This document shows, in pieces, positions 43,395 through 51,076 of a stretch of 64,000 nt of DNA (its first letter is position 1; the number at the start of each line of letters is the position of its first letter). Position numbers and translations under genes: made by a program. The notes under the pieces are model-generated. The model did not search any database. It worked only from the letters and a program-made list of their open reading frames with translations, and was not told where the DNA came from. The stretch comes from Pseudomonas citronellolis (lineage in GTDB: Bacteria; Pseudomonadota; Gammaproteobacteria; Pseudomonadales; Pseudomonadaceae), in assembly GCF_900112375.1 (NCBI RefSeq), contig NZ_FOLS01000008.1, forward strand, positions 124,001 through 188,000. The letters are read 5' to 3'.

Positions 43395-44141
43395 ATGAAT
43401 CTGGACAACAAGGTGATAGTCGTGACCGGCGGCGGCAGCGGCATCGGCCGCGAGGCCTGCCTGGCGCTCGCCAGGGCGGGGGCCCGGGTGGTGCTGGGCA
43501 ACCGCGATGCGCAGGCGGGGGCGGAAGTGCTCGATGAGATCGCGGCGGCCGGCGGCCAGGCGCTGTTCCTGGCCACCGACGTGTCCCGCCCCGCCGACTG
43601 CCGCGCCCTGGTGGCGCTGGCCGTGGAGCGCTACGGGCGGCTCGACGGCGCCTTCAACAACGCCGGCCTGCAGCGCGCGTTCCACGACATCCACGAAACG
43701 CCCCTGGCAGAACTCGACGAGGTGGTCGACATCAACCTCAAGGGCGTCCTCTACATGATGAAGTTCGAAGCCGAGGCGATGCTGCGCACCGGCGGCGGCT
43801 CCATCGTCAACAACGCCTCGATCTTCGGCCTCAAGGCGATGCCGCGCACCGCCGCCTACGTGGCCGCCAAGCACGGCATCGTCGGCGCCACCCGCGCCGC
43901 GGCGCTGGACTACGCAACGCGCGGCATCCGCGTCAACGCCCTCTGCCCCGGGCCGATCAAGACGCCGAGCTTCGACCGCGTCACCGGCGGCGACGACCAC
44001 CTGTACGACGACGGCGTGCCCATGCGGCGCATCGGCCAGCCCGGGGAGGTCTGCGCGGCGCTGCTGTGGCTGCTTTCCGGGCAGGCCTCCTACGTCACCG
44101 GGGCCACCCTCTCGGTCGATGGCGGGATGTCGGCGGAATGA
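43395..44141 (+). CDS. Short-chain dehydrogenase/reductase
   Basis: 248 residues, classical SDR: cofactor loop VTGGGSGIGREACLAL, NNAG motif (GAFNNAGLQ), catalytic Ser in IVNNASIFG and YxxxK in YVAAKHG, then NALCPGPIKTPSF. GGAGGAGCAAGC precedes ATG 43395. Located between amidase and extradiol dioxygenase, so it may be the dehydrogenase turning the cis-dihydrodiol from the Rieske oxygenase into a catechol, or oxidising another hydroxyl. The sequence alone does not settle which. Confidence 0.88.
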   Translation: MNLDNKVIVVTGGGSGIGREACLALARAGARVVLGNRDAQAGAEVLDEIAAAGGQALFLATDVSRPADCRALVALAVERYGRLDGAFNNAGLQRAFHDIHETPLAELDEVVDINLKGVLYMMKFEAEAMLRTGGGSIVNNASIFGLKAMPRTAAYVAAKHGIVGATRAAALDYATRGIRVNALCPGPIKTPSFDRVTGGDDHLYDDGVPMRRIGQPGEVCAALLWLLSGQASYVTGATLSVDGGMSAE

Positions 44142-44175
44142 CACACACATGGACCAGCGCAGGAGAGGCGCAAGC

Positions 44176-45135
44176 ATGATCAGGGCACTGAGCTACGTGA
44201 TAGTCGGCACACCCAACCTGCCGGCCTGGCAGAAACAGGCGGCGGAACACATCGGCCTGCAGGTGGAAGTGGTCGAGCCCGGGCGCTGCGTGCGCCTGCG
44301 CGCCGACCAGAAGGTCCAGCGCCTGCTGCTCGAAGCCTGCGAAGGCGAACCCAGCATGGGCATGGGCTTCGAGGTCGGGGACGCGGAGGAACTGGAGCAG
44401 GCCGCCCAGGCGTTGACGGCGGCGGGCTACCCGGTGACCCGCGGCACGGCGCGGGAGAACGCCCTGCGCGGCGTCGCCGGGATGCTGCATTTCCGCGACC
44501 CCGACGGCGTGCGCATCGAGCTGGCCTGGGGCCTGGCCGACGCCGCCAGCCCCTTCGTGCCGGGGCGCCCGCTGGGCGGTTTCCGCACCGGCGAGCTGGG
44601 CATCGGCCACGTGGCGCTGATCACCGCGCACTTCGAGCAGATGTGCCACCTCTACAAGGAGGTGCTGGGCTTCAAGGTCAGCGACCGCGCCCGGGCGCCG
44701 TTCCGCGTCGAGTTCCTCCACGTCAACCCGCGCCACCACACCCTGGGCATCGCCCACACCGGCGGGCCGGCGAAGATCTACCACATGATGCTGGAGTACA
44801 ACGACTTCGACGACCTCGGGCGGGCCTACGACATGGCGCTGGCCGACCCCGAGTGCATCGGCGTCACCCTCGGCCGGCACATCAACGACCACGTCACCTC
44901 CTTCTACCTGAAGAACCCCGATGGTTGGATGTTCGAGCTCGGCTGGGCCGGGCGCACCATCGGCCCCGACTGGGAGGTGGAAGAACTGCAGGGCATGAGC
45001 CTGTGGGGGCACGACCGCACCTGGCTGCCGCCGGACAAGCGCGAGGAGGCCAGGCAGATTCTCAAGCGCCTGGCCGCGCAGGGCATGCGTGCTCCCGTCG
45101 TTACCACCAGCCAGACCGCAAAGGCCAGACAATGA
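44176..45135 (+). CDS. Type I extradiol dioxygenase (BphC/HsaC-like)
   Basis: 319 residues, two VOC domains as in 2,3-dihydroxybiphenyl dioxygenase. The C-terminal domain keeps the Fe(II) ligands: His in GIGHVALIT, His in YHMMLEYNDFDD and Glu in WMFELGWAG, with the family block GRHINDHVTSFYLKNPDG. Opens a catechol meta to the hydroxyls with O2. Start ATG 44176 (MIRALSYVIVG). The stop overlaps the next hydrolase (ATGA). Together they form a second ring-cleavage pair besides mhpB-mhpC, implying either two catechol intermediates or two rings. Confidence 0.9.
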   Translation: MIRALSYVIVGTPNLPAWQKQAAEHIGLQVEVVEPGRCVRLRADQKVQRLLLEACEGEPSMGMGFEVGDAEELEQAAQALTAAGYPVTRGTARENALRGVAGMLHFRDPDGVRIELAWGLADAASPFVPGRPLGGFRTGELGIGHVALITAHFEQMCHLYKEVLGFKVSDRARAPFRVEFLHVNPRHHTLGIAHTGGPAKIYHMMLEYNDFDDLGRAYDMALADPECIGVTLGRHINDHVTSFYLKNPDGWMFELGWAGRTIGPDWEVEELQGMSLWGHDRTWLPPDKREEARQILKRLAAQGMRAPVVTTSQTAKARQ

Positions 45136-45968
45136 CTACCCGGACATCGCCAGAAATCGCCAACAGCCTTCGCATCGGCGACTGCACCATCAACTACCAC
45201 GACCAGGGCAAGGGCGAGCCGATCCTGCTGATCCACGGCTCCGGCCCGGGCGTCACCGCCTGGGCCAACTGGCGCGGGGTGATCCCCGAACTCTCCGCGC
45301 GCGCCCGGGTGATCGCCCCGGACATGCTCGGTTTCGGCTACACCCAGTGCCCGGCCGGCCGCCGGCTGGACCCGGACGCCTGGGTCAACCAACTCACCGG
45401 CCTGCTCGACGCCCTGGACATCGCCACGGTCTCGGTGGTCGGCAACTCCTTCGGCGGCGCCATCGCCCTGGCCCTGGCCCAGCGCCACCCGCAGCGGGTG
45501 AAGCGCCTGGTGCTGATGGGCTCGGCGGGGCTCTCGTTCCCGATCACCGAGGGCCTGGAGAAGGTCTGGGGCTACCAGCCCTCGCTGCAGGCCATGGGCG
45601 AGCTGATGGAGGTGTTCGCCTATGACCATTCGCTGATCAACGACGACCTGGTGCGCATGCGCTACGAGGCGAGCATCCGCGACGACGTGCAATCGCGCTT
45701 CGCCCAGCTGTTCCCCGCGCCGCGCCAGCAGGGCGTGGAGATGCTCGCGGTGCCCGAGGCGGCGCTGCGCGAGCTGCCCCAGCAGACCCTGCTCATCCAT
45801 GGCCGCGACGACCGGGTGATACCGCTGGAGGTCTCCGAGCGCCTGCTGCGCCTGATCCCCCATGCGCAACTGCACGTGTTCGGCGAGTGCGGGCACTGGG
45901 TGCAGATCGAGCGGGCGCGGGACTTCACCCGCCTGTTGATCGACTTCCTCACCAATGCAGCGGAGTGA
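45132..45968 (+). CDS. Meta-cleavage product hydrolase (TodF/XylF/CumD type)
   Basis: 278 residues, alpha/beta hydrolase. HGSGPGVTAWANW oxyanion loop, nucleophile Ser in GNSFGGAIAL (~101), Asp in IHGRDDRVIP and His in FGECGHWVQIE. This is the typical 2-hydroxy-6-oxohexa-2,4-dienoate hydrolase pattern, splitting off an acid and 2-hydroxypentadienoate, which MhpD-MhpE-MhpF would consume. It overlaps the extradiol dioxygenase by four bases, so the two are translated together and probably act in sequence. Confidence 0.9.
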   Translation: MTTRTSPEIANSLRIGDCTINYHDQGKGEPILLIHGSGPGVTAWANWRGVIPELSARARVIAPDMLGFGYTQCPAGRRLDPDAWVNQLTGLLDALDIATVSVVGNSFGGAIALALAQRHPQRVKRLVLMGSAGLSFPITEGLEKVWGYQPSLQAMGELMEVFAYDHSLINDDLVRMRYEASIRDDVQSRFAQLFPAPRQQGVEMLAVPEAALRELPQQTLLIHGRDDRVIPLEVSERLLRLIPHAQLHVFGECGHWVQIERARDFTRLLIDFLTNAAE

Positions 45969-45972
45969 CCGC

Positions 45973-46398
45973 ATGAACGCAACAGACATCCACGGCCGCT
46001 GGGAAATCCTCGCCTGGGAACAGCTCTACGACGACGGCCGCGTGGTCCACCCGATGGGCGTGGAACTGGAGGGCTTCATCGAGTACGGGCCGCACGGCAT
46101 GTTCTGCGTGGTCGCCAGGAAGAACCGCGAGCCATTCCGCAGCGGCGGGCAATGGTCGGCCAGCGACGCCGAGAAGGCCGCCGCCTACGGCAGCTACCTG
46201 ACCTACGCGGGCGGCTACGAAGTGCAGGGCGACACGGTGCTACACCACGTGCGCCACAGCCTGTTCCCTAACTGGGAGGGCGGCAGCCAACGGCGCATCG
46301 CGCAGCTGGAGGGCGACGTCCTGGCGCTCAGCGCGCGCCTGGAGGAGGGCACCCCCGAGGCGCGAACCGCCAGGTTGCTGTGGCGGCGGGTAGGGTAG
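45973..46398 (+). CDS. Lipocalin-like domain protein
   Basis: 141 residues, resembling the lipocalin-like (PF13924-type) family: GRWEILAWEQLYDDGRVVHP, EGFIEYGPHGMFCVVARKN, YAGGYEVQGDTVLHHVRHSL and a basic end. No signal peptide, so cytosolic. Such small barrels often sit at the end of catabolic operons and may bind an intermediate or act as a lyase/isomerase. Starts four bases after the hydrolase. Last gene of the island; weak hairpins follow. Confidence 0.7.
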   Translation: MNATDIHGRWEILAWEQLYDDGRVVHPMGVELEGFIEYGPHGMFCVVARKNREPFRSGGQWSASDAEKAAAYGSYLTYAGGYEVQGDTVLHHVRHSLFPNWEGGSQRRIAQLEGDVLALSARLEEGTPEARTARLLWRRVG

Positions 46399-46711
46399 CT
46401 GCCGCCGTTTCGATACTGCTTCAGCAGAGTGCCCACCTTCGCCAGGGTGGGTGCTCGGTGCCGGATGGTCTGCCGCAGCTATTCGGGGTTGCGTCGAGTT
46501 TGTGGTCTTCATGGGGCCCGCTTCCGCCCCTGCAGCCGGCAATGAAGAAATTTAATCTCAGGTGTTGCCAGCCTTGTCCCATTAGTCCATAATCCCGCCC
46601 ATCGAAAGCGCAGGGCGATGAAAACTCTGTGTAATCAATAGGTTAGAGCTTGAAATAAAGCCAGGCCGAACAGAATTGCAGCAAGCCGCAGCGCGGTTTG
46701 CCAGGTTAAAA
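46399..46711. other. AT-richer intergenic region between the island and tRNA-Cys
   Basis: No gene. An 11-bp hairpin GAGTGCCCACC/GGTGGGTGCTC (two wobble pairs, 46427-46456) may end the island transcript. The rest has lower GC than the flanks and must hold the tRNA-Cys promoter, but no strong -35/-10 pair stands out. Confidence 0.4.
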
Positions 46712-46785
46712 GGCTGAGTAGCAGAGTGGTTATGCAGCGGATTGCAAATCCGTGAACGCCGGTTCGATTCCGACCTCAGCCTCCA
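46712..46785 (+). tRNA. tRNA-Cys (anticodon GCA)
   Basis: 74 bases including encoded CCA. Acceptor arms GGCTGAG/CTCAGCC, D-loop AGCAGAGTGGTTATGC, anticodon GCA at 46744-46746 in GGATTGCAAATCC, T-arm GCCGGTTCGATTCCGAC. Followed by a strong terminator. A possible integration point for foreign DNA, but no duplicated 3' end is seen in this window. Confidence 0.96.
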
Positions 46786-46789
46786 ATAG

Positions 46790-46826
46790 AAAAGCCCCGT
46801 AGATCACTGATCTACGGGGCTTTTTT
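46790..46826 (+). terminator. Terminator of tRNA-Cys
   Basis: AAAGCCCCGTAGATC-ACT-GATCTACGGGGCTTTTTT, a nearly perfect 15-bp stem with a U-tract, five bases after the CCA end. Confidence 0.92.
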
Positions 46827-46928
46827 CATTTCAGCCGAAAGGCCTATCGTTTCCGCAATCAAAGGCTGCCTGATTGGGCGGAGGCCTGGATCATCGCGTC
46901 ACGACCAGTAGGGAAGAGCAGGAATGAA

Positions 46929-46954
46929 AAGGCCGTACTCGATGGTGCGGCCTT
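46929..46954 (-). terminator. Terminator downstream of the toxin-antitoxin pair
   Basis: Minus strand AAGGCCG...CGGCCTT with TTTTCATTCC after it, ~60 bases beyond the toxin stop codon. Confidence 0.6.
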
Positions 46955-47014
46955 GTCTGGGCATCGCTGTCTTCCCATGTCGCAAGAACCGCACAGGGAA
47001 TCCCGCTTCAAGAG

Positions 47015-47365
47015 TCAGCGCTTCTTCGATTCGTTGTAGACAGCGCTGCGTTCGCGCTTTCCAACTGCTACGACTTCAACCACGATCTCGGTGTCATGCA
47101 CTTGATAAACGAGCCGGTAGCCGGAAGCGGAGAGCTTGATCTTATAGCGGTCCTTGTTTTCGCTGCCATGAAGCTTGTCCTTTTCGACGCGAGGGTTGAC
47201 CAGCCTTTCGCCGAGCTTCTTGATCAACTGAGTCTTCACCGGGCCCTTGAGCCTATCCCATTCTTTGAGCGCGGTTTCTTTGAACTTCAGCGTGTACTGC
47301 TTGATGTCTTCCAGGTCTTGCTGAGGTGCTTTGATCTGTTTGTTGTTACCGGTTTTTGAGGTCAT
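47015..47365 (-). CDS. RelE-family toxin
   Basis: 116 residues. RelE mRNA-interferase fold: YTLKFKETALKEWDRLKGPVK, ERLVNPRVEKDKLHGSENKDRYKIKL, ASGYRLVYQVHDTEIVVEVVAVGKRERS. RelE toxins cleave mRNA in the ribosomal A site when freed from the antitoxin. The N-terminus has ~23 extra residues (rich in Lys/Gln) before the usual YTL start, which overlap the antitoxin reading frame by 20 bases. Lower GC than the surrounding genes suggests horizontal origin. Confidence 0.88.
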   Translation of the reverse strand: MTSKTGNNKQIKAPQQDLEDIKQYTLKFKETALKEWDRLKGPVKTQLIKKLGERLVNPRVEKDKLHGSENKDRYKIKLSASGYRLVYQVHDTEIVVEVVAVGKRERSAVYNESKKR

Positions 47366-47603
47366 CCAGAGACACCGTTACCGAGGATTCGTCTTTACGC
47401 TCATCAGCGAGGCGACCCAGGTAGATGTCGTCGAGTAACTCGATCATCCGCTCGTACTCGTCCGCAGGAACCGCGTAGAAGACCGGTTCGTTACGGTTGA
47501 GAATCGCAACAGCGTGGCCCATTCCAGCGCCCACTGTACCCATGGGATCTTTTTTCAACTCGGTGATGGAGGCCGTAACATCGGCCAGCAGCGCATGCGG
47601 CAT
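47346..47603 (-). CDS. RelB/YefM-Phd-type antitoxin
   Basis: 85 residues. Start MPHALLADVTASITELKKDPM resembles Phd/YefM-type DNA-binding N-termini (V-A-S-I-T-E-L-K-K-DP), followed by AVAILNRNEPVFYAVPADEYERMIELLDD; the acidic C-terminus would wrap the toxin. Overlaps the toxin gene by 20 bases, usual for coupled pairs, and is likely autorepressed through sites just upstream (47604-47660 has GCGCA...TGCGC and CCCCGTGGGG palindromes). Confidence 0.85.
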   Translation of the reverse strand: MPHALLADVTASITELKKDPMGTVGAGMGHAVAILNRNEPVFYAVPADEYERMIELLDDIYLGRLADERKDESSVTVSLDDLKNR

Positions 47604-48050
47604 TTACAAGTTCTCCCTGCGCACTCTTGCGCGCATTTCCCCGTGGGGAACCGCCAGATTCTCCCGAGATTGGGAAGGAGGGCGGTATCAACAGTGCAGC
47701 TCTCCATCGGTAGCCGGCCTAAGCACGGGACAGGAAGATGGCGAACTGGGTTGCACTACGGTCTGGACAGAAGTCGGACAGGCCGCAATGGATCGTATCG
47801 GGATGGCTGTTCAACTCCCGGACCGGGCGAAATTAGCACTCTTGAAAGTGTCTTTCAATGCTCTCTAGAAGGCGCTCTAAAGGTCAGGTTGTACGTAGTC
47901 GACGAGGAAAACGATGATTCCGGCGAGCCTGGGTGATGGGTGAAATGATCCACTACCGTTCGTCGAACTGGGATCGATGCAGAAAATCAGGCCACTGGAG
48001 AGAACACGGCTTCGTCTCTTCGGACTAGGCGCTCTGCCCTTGCGGCGCAC
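47604..48050. other. Intergenic region upstream of the antitoxin gene
   Basis: About 450 bases without a convincing gene on either strand; open frames here are short and lack recognised motifs. The left end carries the toxin-antitoxin promoter and small palindromes. GC is lower than in the flanking core genes, consistent with inserted or degenerate DNA. Confidence 0.4.
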
Positions 48051-48053
48051 ACG

Positions 48054-48086
48054 AAAAAGCCCCGTGGGTTCGCACCCGCGGGGCTT
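48054..48086 (-). terminator. Terminator of the glycine-zipper gene
   Basis: Minus strand AAGCCCCGCGGGT-GCGA-ACCCACGGGGCTTTTT, a 13-bp stem with one mismatch and a U-tract, ~25 bases after the stop codon. Confidence 0.88.
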
Positions 48087-48110
48087 CGGCATTCCAGTGC
48101 GGCGCTGGAT

Positions 48111-48461
48111 TTACTTCTTGCCGCCGAGGGCGCCGCCCGCCGCGCCACCCAGGCCGGCGCCGATGGCCGCGCCGGTGCTGCCGCCGAGCTTGTTGCCGAT
48201 GAGCGAGCCACCGGCGGCGCCCAGGCCGCCACCGATGGCGGCCTTGGTCTTCCTGCCTTTCTTGGCGGTGGCCGCGCTACCTGCCGCGCCGCCGACGCCG
48301 GCGCCGATCGCGGCACCGGTGCTGCCGCCCAGTTGCTGGCCGACGACGTTGCCCAGGGCGCCACCCAGGCCGCCGCCGACGGCTGCCTGGGTACCGCCGC
48401 CAGCCATGGCGGCTTGGGCGAAGAGCAGGCTCAGGGCCAGGGCGGGGAGTGCTTTGCGCAT
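48111..48461 (-). CDS. Glycine-zipper envelope protein
   Basis: 116 residues. Signal peptide MRKALPALALSLLFAQAAMA (cleavage after AMA), then almost only Gly/Ala with two similar repeats (GQQLGGSTGAAIGAGVGGAA and GNKLGGSTGAAIGAGLGGAA), each a glycine-zipper of small residues every fourth position. A basic spacer KKGRKTK separates them and the end is GGKK. Glycine-zipper proteins insert in or associate with membranes. Single-gene unit with its own terminator. Exact role unknown. Confidence 0.8.
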   Translation of the reverse strand: MRKALPALALSLLFAQAAMAGGGTQAAVGGGLGGALGNVVGQQLGGSTGAAIGAGVGGAAGSAATAKKGRKTKAAIGGGLGAAGGSLIGNKLGGSTGAAIGAGLGGAAGGALGGKK

Positions 48462-48723
48462 ATTGCTAACCTTGAGGAATGAAGGGCGGCAGGCTTGCCG
48501 CCCGGGATGGTCGATGGAGCGTCCGGATCGCAGGGCGATCCGCAATGTGAATTCGCTGGCGGTGTCAGACCGGCCGCAGCCGTTCCGGTTCCCGGGGCGG
48601 CGGAATTCTACCGGGCCCGGCGCTACGTCGCTCGTTTCCTTGTCTGCCGGTGAATGCCGGATGCCATCCATGGTTCGCCGTGGCATACTGGCACTTTGGA
48701 ATTGCGCTGCTCAAGGATGAGAG

Positions 48724-48843
48724 ATGTCGCGCTTCGAATGGCTCGTCGTGGCCGCCGCCTGTCTTTTCATCGCCTGCTATCTGGCGGTCTACCTGTTGCT
48801 CCCGTACGAAAACATCGCGCCCGGCTGGTTGCCGCTGCGCTAG
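48724..48843 (+). CDS. Small single-span membrane protein
   Basis: 39 residues, MSRFEWLVVAAACLFIACYL at the start, one membrane helix (~6-26) and a short LPYENIAPGWLPLR tail. AAGGATGAGAG precedes the ATG. The size is below usual calling limits. No family recognised; coding is supported by ribosome site, third-position GC and a clean helix. Confidence 0.5.
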   Translation: MSRFEWLVVAAACLFIACYLAVYLLLPYENIAPGWLPLR

Positions 48844-48892
48844 GCCGCGCCGTCTAGAGTGAAGGGAAAGCCCGATCGCGGAGGGGCCCGGT

Positions 48893-49318
48893 ATGGCTGG
48901 CGTGAATCGGCGGTTGCTCTGGCACGGCTTGCTGCTGCTGTTGCTCGGCCTGCTCACCGGGCTGGTCGAGGCGCAGTTGAGCAATCCGCGCATGGTCCTG
49001 GCGGCCCACCTGGAGGGCATCCTCAATGGCCTGCTGTTGCTGGCGCTGGGGGCGATCTGGGATGAGGTGGCGCTGTCGCGCAGGTGGCAGGGTGTCACTT
49101 TCTGCGCATTGCTCTACGGCGCCTATGCCAATTGGGCCTTCACCTTGCTCGCCGCGGTTTTCGGCACCGCGGCCATGTCGCCCGTCACCGCCGCTGGGCA
49201 TAGCGGGGAGCCCTGGCAGGAGCTGCTGGTGACCCTTGGTTTCGTCAGCGTCGGCCTGGCGATCATCGTCGCCATCGGACTGCTGCTCTGGGGATTGCGC
49301 GGCAGGGTGGCGCGCTGA
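48893..49318 (+). CDS. Hydroxylaminobenzene mutase / styrene oxide isomerase-like membrane protein
   Basis: 141 residues with four predicted membrane helices (~8-27, 42-58, 70-90, 113-134). LSNPRMVLAAHLEGILNGLLL matches the conserved NPRMxLxxHLEGxxNG region of HabA/HabB mutases and StyC. These small proteins isomerise hydroxylaminobenzene to aminophenol or styrene oxide to phenylacetaldehyde. GGAGGGG precedes the ATG. It lies outside the catabolic island, beyond tRNA-Cys, and without the regulon promoter, so a link to the StyA-like enzyme is only a possibility. Confidence 0.72.
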   Translation: MAGVNRRLLWHGLLLLLLGLLTGLVEAQLSNPRMVLAAHLEGILNGLLLLALGAIWDEVALSRRWQGVTFCALLYGAYANWAFTLLAAVFGTAAMSPVTAAGHSGEPWQELLVTLGFVSVGLAIIVAIGLLLWGLRGRVAR

Positions 49319-49622
49319 GAAGGGCAAGTGGCTGGCCGTCGCGTCCCTGCTCGGCCGGCCATGTCCTCAGCAAGAGGGCCAGGCATATTGCCATTACGCG
49401 ACAGCGAAATAAACATACATCCTCGATTGCATGTATGCGAATCGCTCATACCTTGAGCTGATGCAAGTTTTCACTCGAACGATGGACAGCGGAAAGGAAG
49501 AAGCCCCGCTGTGAGGCGAGGCTTCTTCGTACTGCCGATGGGGCTGGTCCGTCAGCCTTCGTGCAGTATAGATGTGTGATGTTACTTTGATATTGCAGGT
49601 GGTCGAGCGATATGCCCTTTCG
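49319..49622. terminator. Convergent intergenic region with bidirectional terminator
   Basis: GAAGAAGCC...GGCTTCTTC (49497-49528), with GC-rich continuation inside, serves both converging genes (T-rich on either side). An AT-rich stretch upstream has an inverted repeat CATACAT/ATGTATG (49414-49437). No gene seen. Confidence 0.6.
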
Positions 49623-50042
49623 TCAGCCAGCCCGCAGGGCAGGGGCTGTTTGCGGGCTGGCCAGCATGGAAGGTGGCAGTGGCCCGTCCAGGGTGGCGAT
49701 CACGGTCGCTCCGCCGCGGGCCCGCAGCAGGTTGCGAACCACGCCGACGCGCTGGCGGCTCAGGGGCAGGCGGGTTTCCGTGCCGTCGATGCCGATGCTG
49801 GCCGAATAGGCGTCCCAGCGCAGGTTGCTGACCAGGCTGCGGCGCACCAGGTGGCTGCGATGGATGCGGATGAACTCCTCCGCGAACTCGATTTCCAGGG
49901 CCTTCAGGGTGGCGTCGAAATGGATGCGGCCCTTGGCGGTGAAGGCCGTCACATACTTTTCTTCCGCGCTGAAATGCGTGATGTCCTTGGTTTCGATGAC
50001 GACCAGGGACCTGCCCACGCGGGTGGCAATACGTTGCCTCAT
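49623..50042 (-). CDS. LytTR-type DNA-binding regulator
   Basis: 139 residues, essentially a lone LytTR domain (like the output domain of AlgR) without receiver or membrane segment: SLVVIETKDITHFSAEEKYVTAFT, DATLKALEIEFAEEFIRIHRSHLV and the final beta-strand LPLSRQRVGVVRNLL. AGGAGAGG lies seven bases before ATG 50042, which decides the start over an in-frame ATG 11 codons upstream. Binds direct repeats in promoters; targets unknown. The tail (to PALRAG) is Ala/Pro-rich. Confidence 0.85.
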   Translation of the reverse strand: MRQRIATRVGRSLVVIETKDITHFSAEEKYVTAFTAKGRIHFDATLKALEIEFAEEFIRIHRSHLVRRSLVSNLRWDAYSASIGIDGTETRLPLSRQRVGVVRNLLRARGGATVIATLDGPLPPSMLASPQTAPALRAG

Positions 50043-50452
50043 CGGACCTCTCCTGTTTGGCGTTTCGTGATCCACTGAACGTCAAAGTCTTGTACCGATG
50101 ATGGCTCTGTGCCGGCTTTTCGACAGTTATGTGAATGGGTTCACACTGGTCCGCTGTCCGGGGAAGGCGGCGGAAGAAAAAGCGGCCGCATCCGGGGTAA
50201 TGCGGCCCAAGACGGAGTCGGCTTCCCTTCCGCCCCGTGGGTGGGCAGCTTATGCGACAGGGGAGATGGCAAAAAGCCGGTAATTCCGACTAGTCCCTTG
50301 TGCAGGGCGCCCGGAAAGAAGGGAATCGGCTGTGCCATCAAGCGCTTACGCCCATGGCCCCGGCTTTACCGCAACGAGTCGACTCGGTATAGTCTCGGCC
50401 CTTCCACATTGCCCGGTGGCCGCGTTCTTCCGGCCTCGGCAATGCCCGCCCG
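50043..50452. promoter_or_regulatory. Intergenic region with tRNA-Leu promoter and an orphan minus-strand terminator
   Basis: TTTACC (50365) and TATAGT (50388-50393), 17 bases apart, form a likely promoter for tRNA-Leu. On the minus strand GGCCGCAT-TACCCCGG-ATGCGGCC (50184-50207) runs into GCTTTTTCTT, a good intrinsic terminator not preceded by any gene on that strand. No coding sequence seen. Confidence 0.5.
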
Positions 50453-50539
50453 GCTCGGATGGTGAAATTGGTAGACACAGCGCACTTAAAATGCGCCGGC
50501 CTTACGGTCTTGCGGGTTCGAGTCCCGCTCCGAGCACCA
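50453..50539 (+). tRNA. tRNA-Leu (anticodon TAA)
   Basis: 87 bases including CCA. Acceptor arms GCTCGGA/TCCGAGC, long variable arm (GGCCTTACGGTC region) typical of Leu, anticodon TAA at 50487-50489 in GCGCACTTAAAATGCGC, T-arm GCGGGTTCGAGTCCCGC. Confidence 0.96.
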
Positions 50540-50734
50540 GAATCCCCCCTCTGCATTCCCAGCTTCCCGATTCGGCAGCGTGACAATCGGCCGCGCTGCC
50601 GATGCCTGCCGCCGCGTCATCCGCCGGCTTGCGCACGGGGCCTGCGTTCGACCATTGGTCAGAATGCAACTCGCTGAAATCTTTGAGAAATATTGTTGTC
50701 CTAGGGTGCTCGCACTTTGTCATGAGGACCTGAC

Positions 50735-50950
50735 GTGCAACGTGCAGCCCGCAACATCCGCAAGGTGCTGGACTCGGTAGCCAGCAACAACGAAGCCACT
50801 GCCATCGAAGTGATGCGCGCCGTGGAGCAAGTGCCCGATGAACTGCTGCGCCAGCGGTTGCTCAAGGCCATCCACCACCTGAACCAGGATGCAGCCGAAT
50901 TGCGCGCCCTGCGCGACGAGGTCACCGGCGCGGACATTCGCCTGGCCTGA
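50735..50950 (+). CDS. Conserved hypothetical small protein
   Basis: 71 residues from a GTG start with GAGG seven bases upstream. Helical and charged: NEATAIEVMRAVEQVPDELL and RLLKAIHHLNQDAAELRALR suggest a helical hairpin or coiled coil. No signal or membrane segment. Recognised only as a Pseudomonas-type hypothetical; no function known to me. Confidence 0.65.
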   Translation: MQRAARNIRKVLDSVASNNEATAIEVMRAVEQVPDELLRQRLLKAIHHLNQDAAELRALRDEVTGADIRLA

Positions 50951-51076
50951 GGCCGTGTAGCCAGGGGAGCCGGCCTGCTCCGGGGCTGTCCAGCCTCGCC
51001 CGTCGGGCGAGAAAGCCGGGGCAGGGGCCTGTGCGGGGTTTCCGAAAAGCCTGAATGATGGCGGCCTGCTGCCGCC

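Noticed and set aside
46712-46785. Attachment-site duplication of the tRNA-Cys 3' end
   Set aside because: No second copy of the T-arm/acceptor sequence was seen elsewhere in the window and there is no integrase gene.
47497-47936. Overlapping short plus-strand frames upstream of the antitoxin gene
   Set aside because: No ribosome site, no recognised motif, and they run through the antitoxin coding region in the opposite direction.
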